Below, one piece after another: positions 26,700 through 34,648 of a stretch of 64,000 nucleotides of DNA. The stretch is taken from contig NZ_CP023865.1 in assembly GCF_003711105.1 (NCBI RefSeq), forward strand, positions 3,187,001-3,251,000, in the 5' to 3' direction. The position numbers and the translations under genes were made by a program. Below the pieces are notes generated by a model. The model ran no database searches and was not told the origin of the DNA. It saw only the letters and a program-made list of their open reading frames with translations. Position 1 is the first letter of the stretch; the number at the start of each line of letters is the position of its first letter. Origin of the DNA: Actinoplanes teichomyceticus ATCC 31121. GTDB taxonomy: Bacteria > Actinomycetota > Actinomycetes > Mycobacteriales > Micromonosporaceae.

Positions 26700-27547
26700 G
26701 CGACCACCTCTACCCGGATGTGCGCGGGTTCGATCAGCTCGGCCAGGCGACGCACCGCGCTGCTGCGGGTGCGCAGCACCAGCGTGGTGCGGTGCTGTTC
26801 GGCGTGCCGGTCGAGCACGAGCAGGCTGCGATGGTCGATGAAATCCAGCTGTTCGCCGTGCAGGACCAGCGGCCGTCCCGGCTCGGTGCGCCGCAGCGCG
26901 GTGGTGAGCAGCTGCTCGGTGGTCACGTCCAGCTCGCCGGTCAGGTGGACGTGGCCGGGCCGCGGGCTGGCCGGGTACAGGTGGAACGGCGCCGACCCGG
27001 CGGTGGCCCGGGGGTGCAGGCAGGCCAGCTCGGCGATCACGGCGTCGCCCAGGGTCGCACGGTCGTAGCCGCACACCGCCCGGAACGGTGCGGTCAGCAT
27101 GTACCTGCCGATGGCGAACTCGTACCGGGCGAAGGCGTCCCGGTGGGCCGGGGTGGGCAGCAGGGTGCTGACGTCGGCCGCGACGCGCAGGCCGGTGTAT
27201 CCCGCCGCCAGCGCGGCATCGGTGGCCGCGGCGTACGCCGCGACCTGGGCCGCCGGGTCGAGCAGATCCGCGCCGTAGGCCTGCGCCGTGTCGATGATCC
27301 GGCCCGGCGCGTCGATCGGCGCGGGGCCGGCGGGGCCGACGAACCACACGTGCTCGCCGGCGGCGACTCCGGCGGTCAGGAAGTCGGCGGCGTGGGTCCG
27401 GAACTCGGCCGCGTCGTCGTATGCCAGGCACATGTGTTCGACCGGCGGTGCGGGCGTCAACGAGCCGCCCGGCGCACGGGGGTGGTGGGGCGGGGCGCGT
27501 TCACCGGACCAGCCTAGCGCGTCGCCCGAGTTGCTGATCTGGAACAT
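26696..27547 (-). CDS. MEDS-STAS anti-sigma antagonist
   Basis: About 283 aa if started at the ATG at 27547; the MEDS domain proper begins at MCLAYDDAAEF (27433), so the start is uncertain. Residues include FLTAGVAAGEHVWFVGPAG and FARYEFAIGRYM (MEDS), then a STAS domain with GHVHLTGELDV and LDFIDHRSLLVLDRHAEQ. The phospho-acceptor site is HRS rather than the usual DSS. The 27547 start lies inside the left operator palindrome of the divergent hydrolase promoter, and no good ribosome-binding site precedes it. Coupled by ATGA to the MEDS-ATPase gene. Confidence 0.75.
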   Translation of the reverse strand: MFQISNSGDALGWSGERAPPHHPRAPGGSLTPAPPVEHMCLAYDDAAEFRTHAADFLTAGVAAGEHVWFVGPAGPAPIDAPGRIIDTAQAYGADLLDPAAQVAAYAAATDAALAAGYTGLRVAADVSTLLPTPAHRDAFARYEFAIGRYMLTAPFRAVCGYDRATLGDAVIAELACLHPRATAGSAPFHLYPASPRPGHVHLTGELDVTTEQLLTTALRRTEPGRPLVLHGEQLDFIDHRSLLVLDRHAEQHRTTLVLRTRSSAVRRLAELIEPAHIRVEVVA

Positions 27548-27560
27548 TGTTCCGTATAGT
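27531..27560 (+). promoter_or_regulatory. Probable sigma-A promoter for the hydrolase gene
   Basis: ttgctg (27531-27536) and tatagt (27555-27560) are spaced 18 bp and lie 40 bp before the hydrolase ATG. The -10 box sits between the two palindromes listed next, so binding there would block transcription. Confidence 0.5.
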
Positions 27561-27579
27561 TCGAGCGGAACAGTGTTCC
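27541..27579. promoter_or_regulatory. Twin 13-bp palindromic operators GGAACA-N-TGTTCC
   Basis: ggaacattgttcc (27541-27553) and ggaacagtgttcc (27567-27579) are each perfect palindromes apart from the central base. Their centres are 26 bp apart, about 2.5 helical turns, and they bracket the -10 box. This looks like a TetR-family or similar dimeric repressor site. No regulator gene of that type is adjacent, so it must be encoded elsewhere. Confidence 0.7.
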
Positions 27580-27599
27580 ACTTAGATGGGGAGTTCCGC

Positions 27600-28517
27600 A
27601 TGAACCAGCCTCGCCACGCCCGCCCGGTGATCTCGGTGCGCCCGGTGGTGCTGCCCGCCCCGGGCCGCGGCGACGATCTGCAGGTTCGGGTCACCGCCCC
27701 GGCCGCCGGCGGCGACCTGCCCGTCATCGTCTTCTCGCACGGGTTCGGCCAGTCGATGGACGGCTACGCCCCGCTGACCGACCACTGGAGCGCCCAGGGT
27801 TTCGCGGTCGTGCAACCCACCCACCTCGACGCGCGGACGCTGGGCCTCGCGCCGGACGACGCCCGCCACCCGGACATCTGGCGCCACCGGGTGGACGACC
27901 TCGTCCGGGTCCTGGACCACCTCGATCTCATCGAGGCGGCCGTGCCCGGCCTCGCCGGCCGCCTGGACCGCGGCCGCGTCGCCGTCGCCGGCCACTCCTG
28001 GGGCGCCCAGACGGCGAGCATGCTGCTGGGCGCGCGGGTGCTCGACGCGGCCGGCGTCCCGGGCCCGAGCCGGGCCGACGCGCGGGTCCGGGCCGGCGTG
28101 CTGCTCGCGCTGACCGGCACCGGCGGCGACAGCCTGACGCCGTTCGCGGCCGAGCACTTCCCGTTCATGCACCCCGACTTCACCGGCCTGACCACGCCGT
28201 CGCTGCTGGTGGCCGGGGACAGGGACCGGTCGATGCTCAGCGTCCGGGGTCCGGAGTGGTTCACCGAGGCGTACTCGCTCAGCCCCGGGGTGCGCAGCCT
28301 GTTGACGCTGTCCGGCGCGGAGCACTCGCTGGGCGGGATCACCGGGTACGCCAGCACCGAGACGACCGACGAGAGCCCGGAGCGGGTCGCGCTGATCCAG
28401 CGGGTCAGCGTGGCGTTCCTGCGCGACCGGCTGCACCTCGCGGACTCGGCCTGGGCCCGGCTCGGCGCCGCGCTGACGACCGGCACCCACCCGGTGGGAC
28501 GCCTGCGCTCGAAGTGA
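27600..28517 (+). CDS. Alpha/beta hydrolase, chlorophyllase/PAF-hydrolase-like
   Basis: 305 aa, ATG at 27600 after ggggag. Nucleophile elbow AGHSWGAQTAS near residue 138, oxyanion strand IVFSHGFGQSMDGY, acid region LLVAGDRDRSM and a C-terminal His in SGAEHSLGG. The group includes chlorophyllase-like and secreted lipases, but no signal peptide is visible, so it acts in the cytoplasm. Controlled by the twin palindromes at its promoter. Confidence 0.85.
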   Translation: MNQPRHARPVISVRPVVLPAPGRGDDLQVRVTAPAAGGDLPVIVFSHGFGQSMDGYAPLTDHWSAQGFAVVQPTHLDARTLGLAPDDARHPDIWRHRVDDLVRVLDHLDLIEAAVPGLAGRLDRGRVAVAGHSWGAQTASMLLGARVLDAAGVPGPSRADARVRAGVLLALTGTGGDSLTPFAAEHFPFMHPDFTGLTTPSLLVAGDRDRSMLSVRGPEWFTEAYSLSPGVRSLLTLSGAEHSLGGITGYASTETTDESPERVALIQRVSVAFLRDRLHLADSAWARLGAALTTGTHPVGRLRSK

Positions 28518-28650
28518 CCGGCGGCGGCGCGCCCGGCTCCGGATCCCGCGCGAATCAGCGGGAACGGCAGGAGTTCATGAGGGTTTCTCGGGGTATGCGG
28601 CGACGGACCGACTACCACAAATCCCATCCAACACGACAAAGGAGTCAGTG

Positions 28651-29208
28651 ATGTCCGTACGCAACGTGCAGGAAGCCTTCCTCTTCGACCTGTCCATGGC
28701 CTACGCGGGGGAGCGGGCCGCGGCCGAGATCGTCGACCGGTGCGCCCGCGAGGTGGCCGACGACCGGGCGCGCATGCTGCTCGGCCTGCACGCCGAGGAG
28801 ATCCGTGCGCAGATGAAGGGCATCGAGCAGATGTTCACCATGCTCCGCGCCCAGCCGCAGAACGTGCGCTGTCCGGTGGTCGAGGGGGTGCGCGAGGAGA
28901 TCGAGCAGTTCCGGCAGCAGGACCCGGCGCCGGAGTTCGTCGCCGCCACCATGCTCTTCGGCACCGTCAAGATCAGTCACGGCGCGATGGACACCTTCGG
29001 TCTGCTCGTCGACAAGGCGATGCTGATGGGTGAGATCGACGCCGCGCTGATGCTCACCACGATCTGCAAGCAGAAGGAGGACACGGCCGGCATGGCGCAC
29101 CGGCTGATGCACGAGATCCTGCTCGAGTGCACCGGCGAGACGAGCGGCGCGCTCACCGAGCTGGCGGCCGCGGGCGGTGCCCGCACCATGGCCGGCACCT
29201 CGGCGTAG
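28651..29208 (+). CDS. Ferritin-like DUF892 (YciE/YciF) family protein
   Basis: 185 aa, mostly helical: FLFDLSMAYAGERAAAEIVDR, LHAEEIRAQMKGIEQMFTML, VRCPVVEGVREEIEQF. The spaced Glu/His residues (HAEE, KISHGAMD, HEILLE) fit the four-helix ferritin-like fold of DUF892, linked to general stress responses. ATG at 28651 with aaaggag upstream (a GTG immediately before it is also possible). Single gene. Confidence 0.75.
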   Translation: MSVRNVQEAFLFDLSMAYAGERAAAEIVDRCAREVADDRARMLLGLHAEEIRAQMKGIEQMFTMLRAQPQNVRCPVVEGVREEIEQFRQQDPAPEFVAATMLFGTVKISHGAMDTFGLLVDKAMLMGEIDAALMLTTICKQKEDTAGMAHRLMHEILLECTGETSGALTELAAAGGARTMAGTSA

Positions 29209-29396
29209 GGCGGACCGGTATCCCCCCGGTTTGCCGGTCGGCTGTGCGGTTGGTCCGGGTCTGTCCCGGTGTGCTGCGCGATTTCGCCTCCGCGCGCGGC
29301 GCAACGGAGGATGATGTCGGACTAGTGGTGGTGAAACGCCGCGAATGTTCCGGCCACCACCGTCACCGGAGGACTCCGGACGGAAAGGACATCACC

Positions 29397-29864
29397 ATGG
29401 CCTCGGGATCGGCTGCCAAGAAATCTCCGGCCGGGTTGATCCGCCTGCTCGCGCTCCTGGTCGTCGCCGCCGGCGTGATCATGCTGATCGCCGGGGCGGC
29501 CACCTGGTTCACCGTGGCGAACCAGCTCGCCGACGAGAAGATCACCGTCTCCGCCGACGCCGACAACTTCGCCGGTGACAAGATCGACGGGCCGCTGACC
29601 GCGTACGCCGAAGCGCAGGTCATCGAGAAGCACGCGCTCGCCGCCAGCGGCGGCAAGACCTACGCCGAGCTGGCGAAGGAGGACCCGAAGCGGGAGGTCG
29701 TCATGACCGGCTCGTTCCTGCGGTCCTCGCTGTTCACCTCGGTCGTCTCGTTCGGTGTCGCGGCGATGGCGATGGGTCTCGGGGTGCTCTTCCTGATCAT
29801 CGGATACGCCCTGTTCGCGGTGGGCCGGTCGCTGCCGCCGGTGGGCTCGCCGGCCATCGACTGA
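29397..29864 (+). CDS. Small two-TM membrane protein
   Basis: 155 aa, ATG at 29397 with ggaaagga upstream. Helix one is LLALLVVAAGVIMLIAGAAT; an external segment with KITVSADADNFAGDKIDGPL follows; helix two is FGVAAMAMGLGVLFLIIGYAL. This type is widespread in actinomycetes and is often mislabelled as an aromatic ring-opening dioxygenase subunit. There is no catalytic motif; function unknown. Confidence 0.75.
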   Translation: MASGSAAKKSPAGLIRLLALLVVAAGVIMLIAGAATWFTVANQLADEKITVSADADNFAGDKIDGPLTAYAEAQVIEKHALAASGGKTYAELAKEDPKREVVMTGSFLRSSLFTSVVSFGVAAMAMGLGVLFLIIGYALFAVGRSLPPVGSPAID

Positions 29865-29977
29865 CCGTACCCTCGCGCCCGCGGGCCGCACGCGCCCGCC
29901 TCGCGGCCGGCGTCGTGCCGGTCGCGGCCCGTCGCCTTCCCGGCGGCCCGGCACACCCGGGTGGTTGCGTATCGCAA

Positions 29978-29999
29978 TTGTGTGCAACTATGCATACAA
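29978..29999. promoter_or_regulatory. Inverted repeat, probable MarR-type operator
   Basis: ttgtgtgc-aactat-gcatacaa, arms matching at seven of eight positions, 54 bp before the amidohydrolase start. The AT-rich spaced palindrome is typical of MarR-family binding sites, and a MarR gene follows the amidohydrolase. Confidence 0.5.
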
Positions 30000-30053
30000 C
30001 TGCGGTGCGCAAATCCGTGCGCTCCGCACAGGATCGCCCCGCCGGGAGGAACC

Positions 30054-31325
30054 ATGGCCACCGCCGTCGTCCACGCGAAGATCTTCGACGGGTGCGACGT
30101 GACCGCCGCCAGCACCGTCGTCATCGAGGGAACCGAGATCACGGCGGTGGGCGGGGAACCGCCGGCCGGCGCCGAGGTCGTCGACGCGTCCGGGGCCACG
30201 CTGCTACCCGGGCTGATCGACGCCCACGTGCACACCGATGCGCGCAGCCTCGGGCTCGCGCTGCGGTTCGGGGTGACCACCGAGCTGGAGATGCAGGGCA
30301 CGAACACCGCGCCGAACCGGGCGCACCTGCTCGACGACGACACCGTCGCGGACGTGCGCTCGTCGGGATTCGGCATCACGCCGCCCGGCGGGCATCCGAG
30401 CGAGCTGTTCCCGGAGGGTTTCCGGCCCGGCCCGCCCGGCGGGCGGCCGCACCGTCCCGGCCCGCCGCCGGTGATGCCCTTCGCCACGACTCCCGAGGAG
30501 GCGGTGGCATTCATCCCGCGGCTGATCGAGAGCGGCTCCGACTACATCAAGTTCATGGTCGACGACGGCACCGTCGAGGGCCATCCCGGCCTGCCCATGC
30601 TGGACCGGGCCACCCTCACCGCCGGGGTGCGCGAGGCGCGGCGCCGCGGGATGCTGACCGTCGCGCACGCGCTGACCGTCGACGCGACCCGGATGTCGGT
30701 CGAGGCCGGGATCGGCGGCCTGGCCCACCTGTTCATGGACCGGCCGCACACCCCCGAGATCATCGATCTGATCGCCCGCTCGGGCGTTTTCGTGGTGCCG
30801 TGCGTGGTCCTGAACGCCTCGATGATGGGCATCACCGGCGCCGCGCTCGCCGACGACCCCCGGGTCTCGGCACGCCTGGACGAGCCCTGGACCGCCACCC
30901 TGCGCTCCAGCTTCGGCCACTACCCGCAGGGCCGCCTCGACGACGTGCTGGCATCGGTGCGAGCCCTGCACCGGGCCGGCGTCGACCTGCTCGTCGGCAC
31001 GGACGCGTCGGTTCCGCTGCCGTTCCTGGGCGGGCTCGCCCACGGCGCGAGCGTCCACCACGAACTGCAGTACCTCGTCGCCGCCGGGCTCACGCCGATC
31101 GAAGCGCTGCGCGCGGCGACCAGCACCCCGGCGCGCCGGTTCGGGCTGACCGACCGGGGCCGCATCGCCCCCGGGCTGCGGGCCGATCTGCTGCTGGTGC
31201 AGGGCGACCCCACCGCGGACATCGGTGACACGCTGAACACCCGGGCGGTCTGGCGGCGCGGCACGCCGGTGGCCGGCGCGGCCGTCGCCGATGGTGGGAC
31301 GCGTGCCGGCGGTGCCCAGCCCTGA
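30054..31325 (+). CDS. Metal-dependent amidohydrolase (imidazolonepropionase-like)
   Basis: 423 aa, ATG at 30054 with gggagga upstream. Metal ligands: GLIDAHVHTDA (HxH near residue 61), the Lys region DYIKFMVDDGT, HAL (VAHALTVDA), GGLAHLFMD and the Asp in LLVGTDASVPLP. The C-terminal GRIAPGLRADLLLVQGDPT is the usual family ending. The substrate is unknown; the family covers imidazolonepropionase-like hydrolases and prolidase-type enzymes. It has a His/Pro/Gly-rich insert around residues 105-140. Probably regulated by the MarR protein just downstream. Confidence 0.88.
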   Translation: MATAVVHAKIFDGCDVTAASTVVIEGTEITAVGGEPPAGAEVVDASGATLLPGLIDAHVHTDARSLGLALRFGVTTELEMQGTNTAPNRAHLLDDDTVADVRSSGFGITPPGGHPSELFPEGFRPGPPGGRPHRPGPPPVMPFATTPEEAVAFIPRLIESGSDYIKFMVDDGTVEGHPGLPMLDRATLTAGVREARRRGMLTVAHALTVDATRMSVEAGIGGLAHLFMDRPHTPEIIDLIARSGVFVVPCVVLNASMMGITGAALADDPRVSARLDEPWTATLRSSFGHYPQGRLDDVLASVRALHRAGVDLLVGTDASVPLPFLGGLAHGASVHHELQYLVAAGLTPIEALRAATSTPARRFGLTDRGRIAPGLRADLLLVQGDPTADIGDTLNTRAVWRRGTPVAGAAVADGGTRAGGAQP

Positions 31326-31395
31326 CGTCGTCGTCGCGCCACGCCGCGTACCGACATGCATGAGGTCGAGCACATGCGCGACGCATACGCCGGGG

Positions 31396-31401
31396 TAGGC
31401 T
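31396..31401 (+). promoter_or_regulatory. -10 box for a leaderless MarR transcript
   Basis: taggct lies six bases before the GTG at 31408, with no ribosome-binding site between. This is the common actinobacterial pattern in which transcription starts at or next to the start codon. Confidence 0.4.
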
Positions 31402-31407
31402 GACCGG

Positions 31408-31875
31408 GTGACGGGCCGACACCAGCCGGACGACGCCGACGAGCTGTTCGACGCGGTCGGCGCGGCGTTCGCGCGGCTGCGCCGGCGTACCACCCAGCTG
31501 CCGGTCACGCCGCCCGTCGAGCGCAAGGATCTCAACCGCAACCTGGTGCTGAACGTCGTCGACGAGGCCGAGGGGGAGATGAGCGTCGGCGCGGTGGCCG
31601 ACGCCCTGGCGGTCGATCCGTCGGTGGCCAGCCGCATGGTCACCGACTGCATCACGCACGGTTACCTGGTCCGGGTGCCGTCGCAGTCCGACGGCCGCCG
31701 GGCGGTGCTGGAGCTCACCGAGGCCGGTCACGCGTTGCGCGACCGCTTCCGGTCCCAGCAGCGCCAGGCCTTCGAGCACATCACCCGGGACTGGCCCGAG
31801 ACCGAGCGCCGCGAACTCGCGCGTCTGATCATCAAGTACGCCGACTCCGCCGCGGCCGCCGCCGGTCGCGGCTGA
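31408..31875 (+). CDS. MarR-family transcriptional regulator
   Basis: 155 aa, GTG at 31408. Winged helix: MSVGAVADALAVDPSVASRMVTDCITHGYLVRV, then the wing QSDGRRAVLELTEAGHALRD. MarR proteins respond to small phenolic or similar ligands. It lies 82 bp after the amidohydrolase, whose promoter carries a MarR-like inverted repeat, so it is its likely regulator. Confidence 0.88.
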   Translation: MTGRHQPDDADELFDAVGAAFARLRRRTTQLPVTPPVERKDLNRNLVLNVVDEAEGEMSVGAVADALAVDPSVASRMVTDCITHGYLVRVPSQSDGRRAVLELTEAGHALRDRFRSQQRQAFEHITRDWPETERRELARLIIKYADSAAAAAGRG

Positions 31876-31973
31876 GCCGCGGCTCACCGCGCGGGCCGAG
31901 ACCCGTGCCGTCAGCTCGCGGCGACCAGCTCGCCCAGGTCCGAATGCTGGTGCTGACCGCCCGGGACCGTGGC

Positions 31974-32471
31974 TCAGGGGGTGAGGTGTCGCGGTTCGGT
32001 GCGCAGCGCGGCGTCGACGATCGCGCATGTCCTGCCCTCGGCCAGTCCGCGAGCCGGTTGTTTCGGATCCTGCTCGCAGAACAGCCACAGTCGTTGGGTC
32101 TCCAGGTGGCGCACCAGGTCCAGGGCCAGTTGGCGGGCCTCCGGCGACCCGGGCTCCAGCCCCGGGCGGCAGAACGCGATGAACAGGGCCGGATTGCGGA
32201 ACCGCAGCTCGAACAGGTCGTGCGGCCAGGTCCGCAGCGCCTTGCGCGCCCGGTCCAGGATCTCGTCGTCGCCGATCTCCTTGAGGACCCGCACCCGGGC
32301 CATGCCGCCGGCCGCGGCCCGGGCGATCTCGTTGGAGGACCAGCGACCCGTCGCCTTGGCCTTCGGCAACAGCCGGCGCAGGACCTCCACCTGCTCCTCC
32401 ACCAGCTTGCGGGTCTGCTGGACGACCGCCGCCTGTCGCCGGACGGCTTCCAGCTCATCCACGTCACTCAT
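31974..32471 (-). CDS. Hypothetical helical protein
   Basis: 165 aa. It opens with a coiled-coil-like helix (VRRQAAVVQQTRKLVEEQVEVL) and continues mostly helical, with LFELRFRNPALFIAFCRPG. No known family. Just upstream (minus strand) two direct repeats of tgtgaacc precede the ATG at 32471 without a ribosome-binding site, which may mark autoregulation or a leaderless start. Confidence 0.6.
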   Translation of the reverse strand: MSDVDELEAVRRQAAVVQQTRKLVEEQVEVLRRLLPKAKATGRWSSNEIARAAAGGMARVRVLKEIGDDEILDRARKALRTWPHDLFELRFRNPALFIAFCRPGLEPGSPEARQLALDLVRHLETQRLWLFCEQDPKQPARGLAEGRTCAIVDAALRTEPRHLTP

Positions 32472-32534
32472 GGTTCACAATGTACTGGTTCACAGTAAAC
32501 CGGTACAGCCAATATCGTCGCTTGCGCTTCCCGA

Positions 32535-32882
32535 TCAGTCCCGCTTGCCGGCCTCGAACCGGCTCAGCAGGGCGGCCAGCAGCCGCATCTCGGCGGCCAG
32601 CGCCTGCTCGCCCTTCGCGGTGATCGTGGCCCAGGTCTTCGGGCGGCGTCCCGCGTAACCCTTGTCCAGCTGGACGAGGCCCTGCTCGGCGAGCACGTCC
32701 AGGTGGCGGCCCAGGTTGCCGTCGGTGAGCGAGAGCGTCCGTTTGAGGTACGAGAAATCCGCCCGCCCGGCCTCGTCGAGAACCGTCAGCAGCGCCAGAC
32801 GGGTCTTCTGGTGAACGACCTCGTCCAGGCCGAGCGCGGGATGCGGCGGCTCCGACTCCGGCTCCGGTTCCGCGCCGGTCAC
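32535..32882 (-). CDS. Winged-helix transcriptional regulator (PadR/ArsR-like)
   Basis: 115 aa, GTG at 32882 overlapping the upstream membrane gene stop (GTGA). The DNA-binding part is RLALLTVLDEAGRADFSYLKRTLSLTDGNLGRHLDVLAEQGLVQL, followed by the wing KGYAGRRPKTWATITAKG. This small HTH type is usually paired with a membrane protein or ABC transporter as its autoregulated partner, as here. Confidence 0.85.
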   Translation of the reverse strand: MTGAEPEPESEPPHPALGLDEVVHQKTRLALLTVLDEAGRADFSYLKRTLSLTDGNLGRHLDVLAEQGLVQLDKGYAGRRPKTWATITAKGEQALAAEMRLLAALLSRFEAGKRD

Positions 32883-33490
32883 CGCACCGCCCGCCCGCGG
32901 CGGCTCGCCATCAGGCCGGCGAGCGTCAGCGCGACGCCGAGCGCGACTTCGACGCCGATCGCCGCCCAGGCGCCGCTCGACCCGTGCGGCGTGGCGGCGA
33001 ACAGGCCCTGTGCGAGACCGGCCAGCGCCGTGCCGACGGCCGCGCCGTAGAGGGTGTTGTTGCGCTGGCGTACCGAGATCGCGGTGAGGATCGCCGCGGG
33101 CCACTCCAGGGTCGCCCAGTAGCCGCCGACGAAGAAGACCGGCACGAACAGCACCGCCAGGACCGGAAGGCTGGCCACGTAGCCGATGGTGACCGGCCGG
33201 TACGACCGGCGGCCGCCGCCGACACCCGCCCGCTGCGCCACCCGGCCGGCGTGCCACCCGAGCACGAGCAGCCCGATGGCGCCGGCGCACGGCCAGTACA
33301 GCAGCAGGGCCAGCTTGGCGACCGCCGTCTGGCTGGTCGCGGCGTGCGCCGCGACCAGGGCGGCGTTCGCCAGGGTGAGCGCCCCGAACACCGACAACGG
33401 CAGACCGATGGTCTGCCGGTCAGCGCGTACCCGCTGGCGAAGGTGGTGCAGTTCGGCCGCCGTTTCGGCGACGCCGGTGGTGCCGTTCAT
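32879..33490 (-). CDS. Integral membrane protein paired with a winged-helix regulator
   Basis: 203 aa with five or six hydrophobic helices (SVFGALTLANAALVAAHAAT, ALLLYWPCAGAIGLLVLGW, IGYVASLPVLAVLFVPVFFV, EVALGVALTLAGLMA). ATG at 33490. No transporter motifs. The downstream overlapping regulator and the upstream inverted repeat suggest an autoregulated two-gene unit; function unknown. Confidence 0.75.
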   Translation of the reverse strand: MNGTTGVAETAAELHHLRQRVRADRQTIGLPLSVFGALTLANAALVAAHAATSQTAVAKLALLLYWPCAGAIGLLVLGWHAGRVAQRAGVGGGRRSYRPVTIGYVASLPVLAVLFVPVFFVGGYWATLEWPAAILTAISVRQRNNTLYGAAVGTALAGLAQGLFAATPHGSSGAWAAIGVEVALGVALTLAGLMASRRGRAVR

Positions 33491-33528
33491 GGGTGAGCTC
33501 CCCCCTCGGTGTGGTCCAGGAGAGAGTA

Positions 33529-33543
33529 CTCTGCACTACAGAG
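33529..33543. promoter_or_regulatory. Inverted repeat CTCTG-N5-CAGAG upstream of the membrane/regulator pair
   Basis: ctctgcactacagag, perfect 5-bp arms, 39 bp upstream of the ATG at 33490 on the minus strand. A candidate binding site for the adjacent winged-helix regulator. Confidence 0.4.
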
Positions 33544-33573
33544 CTCAGGATGCGGGGCCCCGCGCGACGGGGT

Positions 33574-34461
33574 CTACGACGAGCTCACCTCCGTCGCGTT
33601 GATGAAGGCGCACAGCAGGGAGCCGGCGGAGCCGTGCACCATCGACAGCGAGGCCGGCACCGTCAGCAGGTCGCCGTTGCGGGTGCGTAGGCGCAGCTCA
33701 CGCCGCATTCGTACCTGCGACGGCGCGAACCGCATCTCGCCCAGCATCCGGCTCATGATCTGGTCCTCGTACTCCGGGCACAGCGTCTGCTCGATGGGCC
33801 GGTTGCAGACCTGGTCGGCCGCCCAGCCGAGCATTTGCTCCGCCGCGTGGTTGAAGCCGACCACGACCGAGTCGCTGGTGATCGCGATGAACGCCTCCTG
33901 CATGCTGCGCAGCAGCCCGGCGGTGTCCAGCGCGGTGGTGGGCAGCGGGGTCTCCGGCCGTTCGGCCGGGATCGGCCCGATGAGCTCGGCGACATCGTTG
34001 ATCTTGAGCAGGTCGGCGGCCGTCCACGGCCGCGGGACGGTGTCCAGCACGGTGAGGGCCCCGACCGGTTCGCCGGCGCCGCCCCGCAGCGGCACGGCGA
34101 GGAACGCCCGCGCGCCGTAGTCCACGGCCAGCGGGTGTTCCCGGATCCGCCGGTCGTCGTCGGTCAGCATGTTCTCGCTGAGCACGGGGTGGTCGGCGCT
34201 GACCACGAATTTGCACAGCGAGTGCGACAGCGGCGCGTGCCCCTCCGGCGCCAGGTCCGGCCACATCCCGTAACCGGCGGCGAAGTAGTACTCGAGCTCG
34301 CCGACGAGGGTGATCTGGCACATCGGGGCGAGCACGGCGTGCGCCGCGAACTCGGTGACCCGGTCGAGTGACATGGGCATGCAGGGGAGCACCAGCCGCG
34401 CTCGCCGGGTCTCCTGCAACCGCTCGGGTGAATTGATGACGGCTTGATTGATGGCAGCCAT
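33574..34461 (-). CDS. GAF-PAS sensory protein
   Basis: 295 aa from the ATG at 34461 (upstream start less supported). The GAF region contains RVTEFAAHAVLAPMCQITLVG and PLSHSLCKFVVSADHPV, and ends with FLAVPLRGGAGEPVGALTVLD. The PAS domain follows (LLRSMQEAFIAITSDSVVVGFNHAAEQMLGW). There is no output domain, so it may signal by protein contact; an EAL-domain gene is next on its right in the same orientation. The C-terminus ends at INATEVSSS. Confidence 0.8.
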   Translation of the reverse strand: MAAINQAVINSPERLQETRRARLVLPCMPMSLDRVTEFAAHAVLAPMCQITLVGELEYYFAAGYGMWPDLAPEGHAPLSHSLCKFVVSADHPVLSENMLTDDDRRIREHPLAVDYGARAFLAVPLRGGAGEPVGALTVLDTVPRPWTAADLLKINDVAELIGPIPAERPETPLPTTALDTAGLLRSMQEAFIAITSDSVVVGFNHAAEQMLGWAADQVCNRPIEQTLCPEYEDQIMSRMLGEMRFAPSQVRMRRELRLRTRNGDLLTVPASLSMVHGSAGSLLCAFINATEVSSS

Positions 34462-34648
34462 TTTGTTCGGCGAGCCTCTCGCTGCGGTGGGAGCCCCTGG
34501 CTGGCGAGGTTGCAAGTGTCGTGTCCGCAGCCCGTAGTCAGAGGCACTTGCACTGCCCAGATTAGGTTGTTTGCCGAGCTCAAAGCGGTAAAACCGGGAT
34601 GCTGACCGTTTCGCGGCCGGCCGCGGGCGAGGTTCCGGGCGGGCCGTG

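Noticed and set aside
25752..27431. A 559-codon reading of the MEDS-ATPase region as one long protein
   Set aside because: Its N-terminal part is a shadow of the MEDS-STAS gene in another frame. The real start is the ATG at 26699, which overlaps the upstream stop.
32472..32534. tgtgaacc direct repeats as a riboswitch or operator feature of their own
   Set aside because: Two short repeats in a 60-bp gap are too little evidence for a separate entry; noted in the neighbouring gene only.
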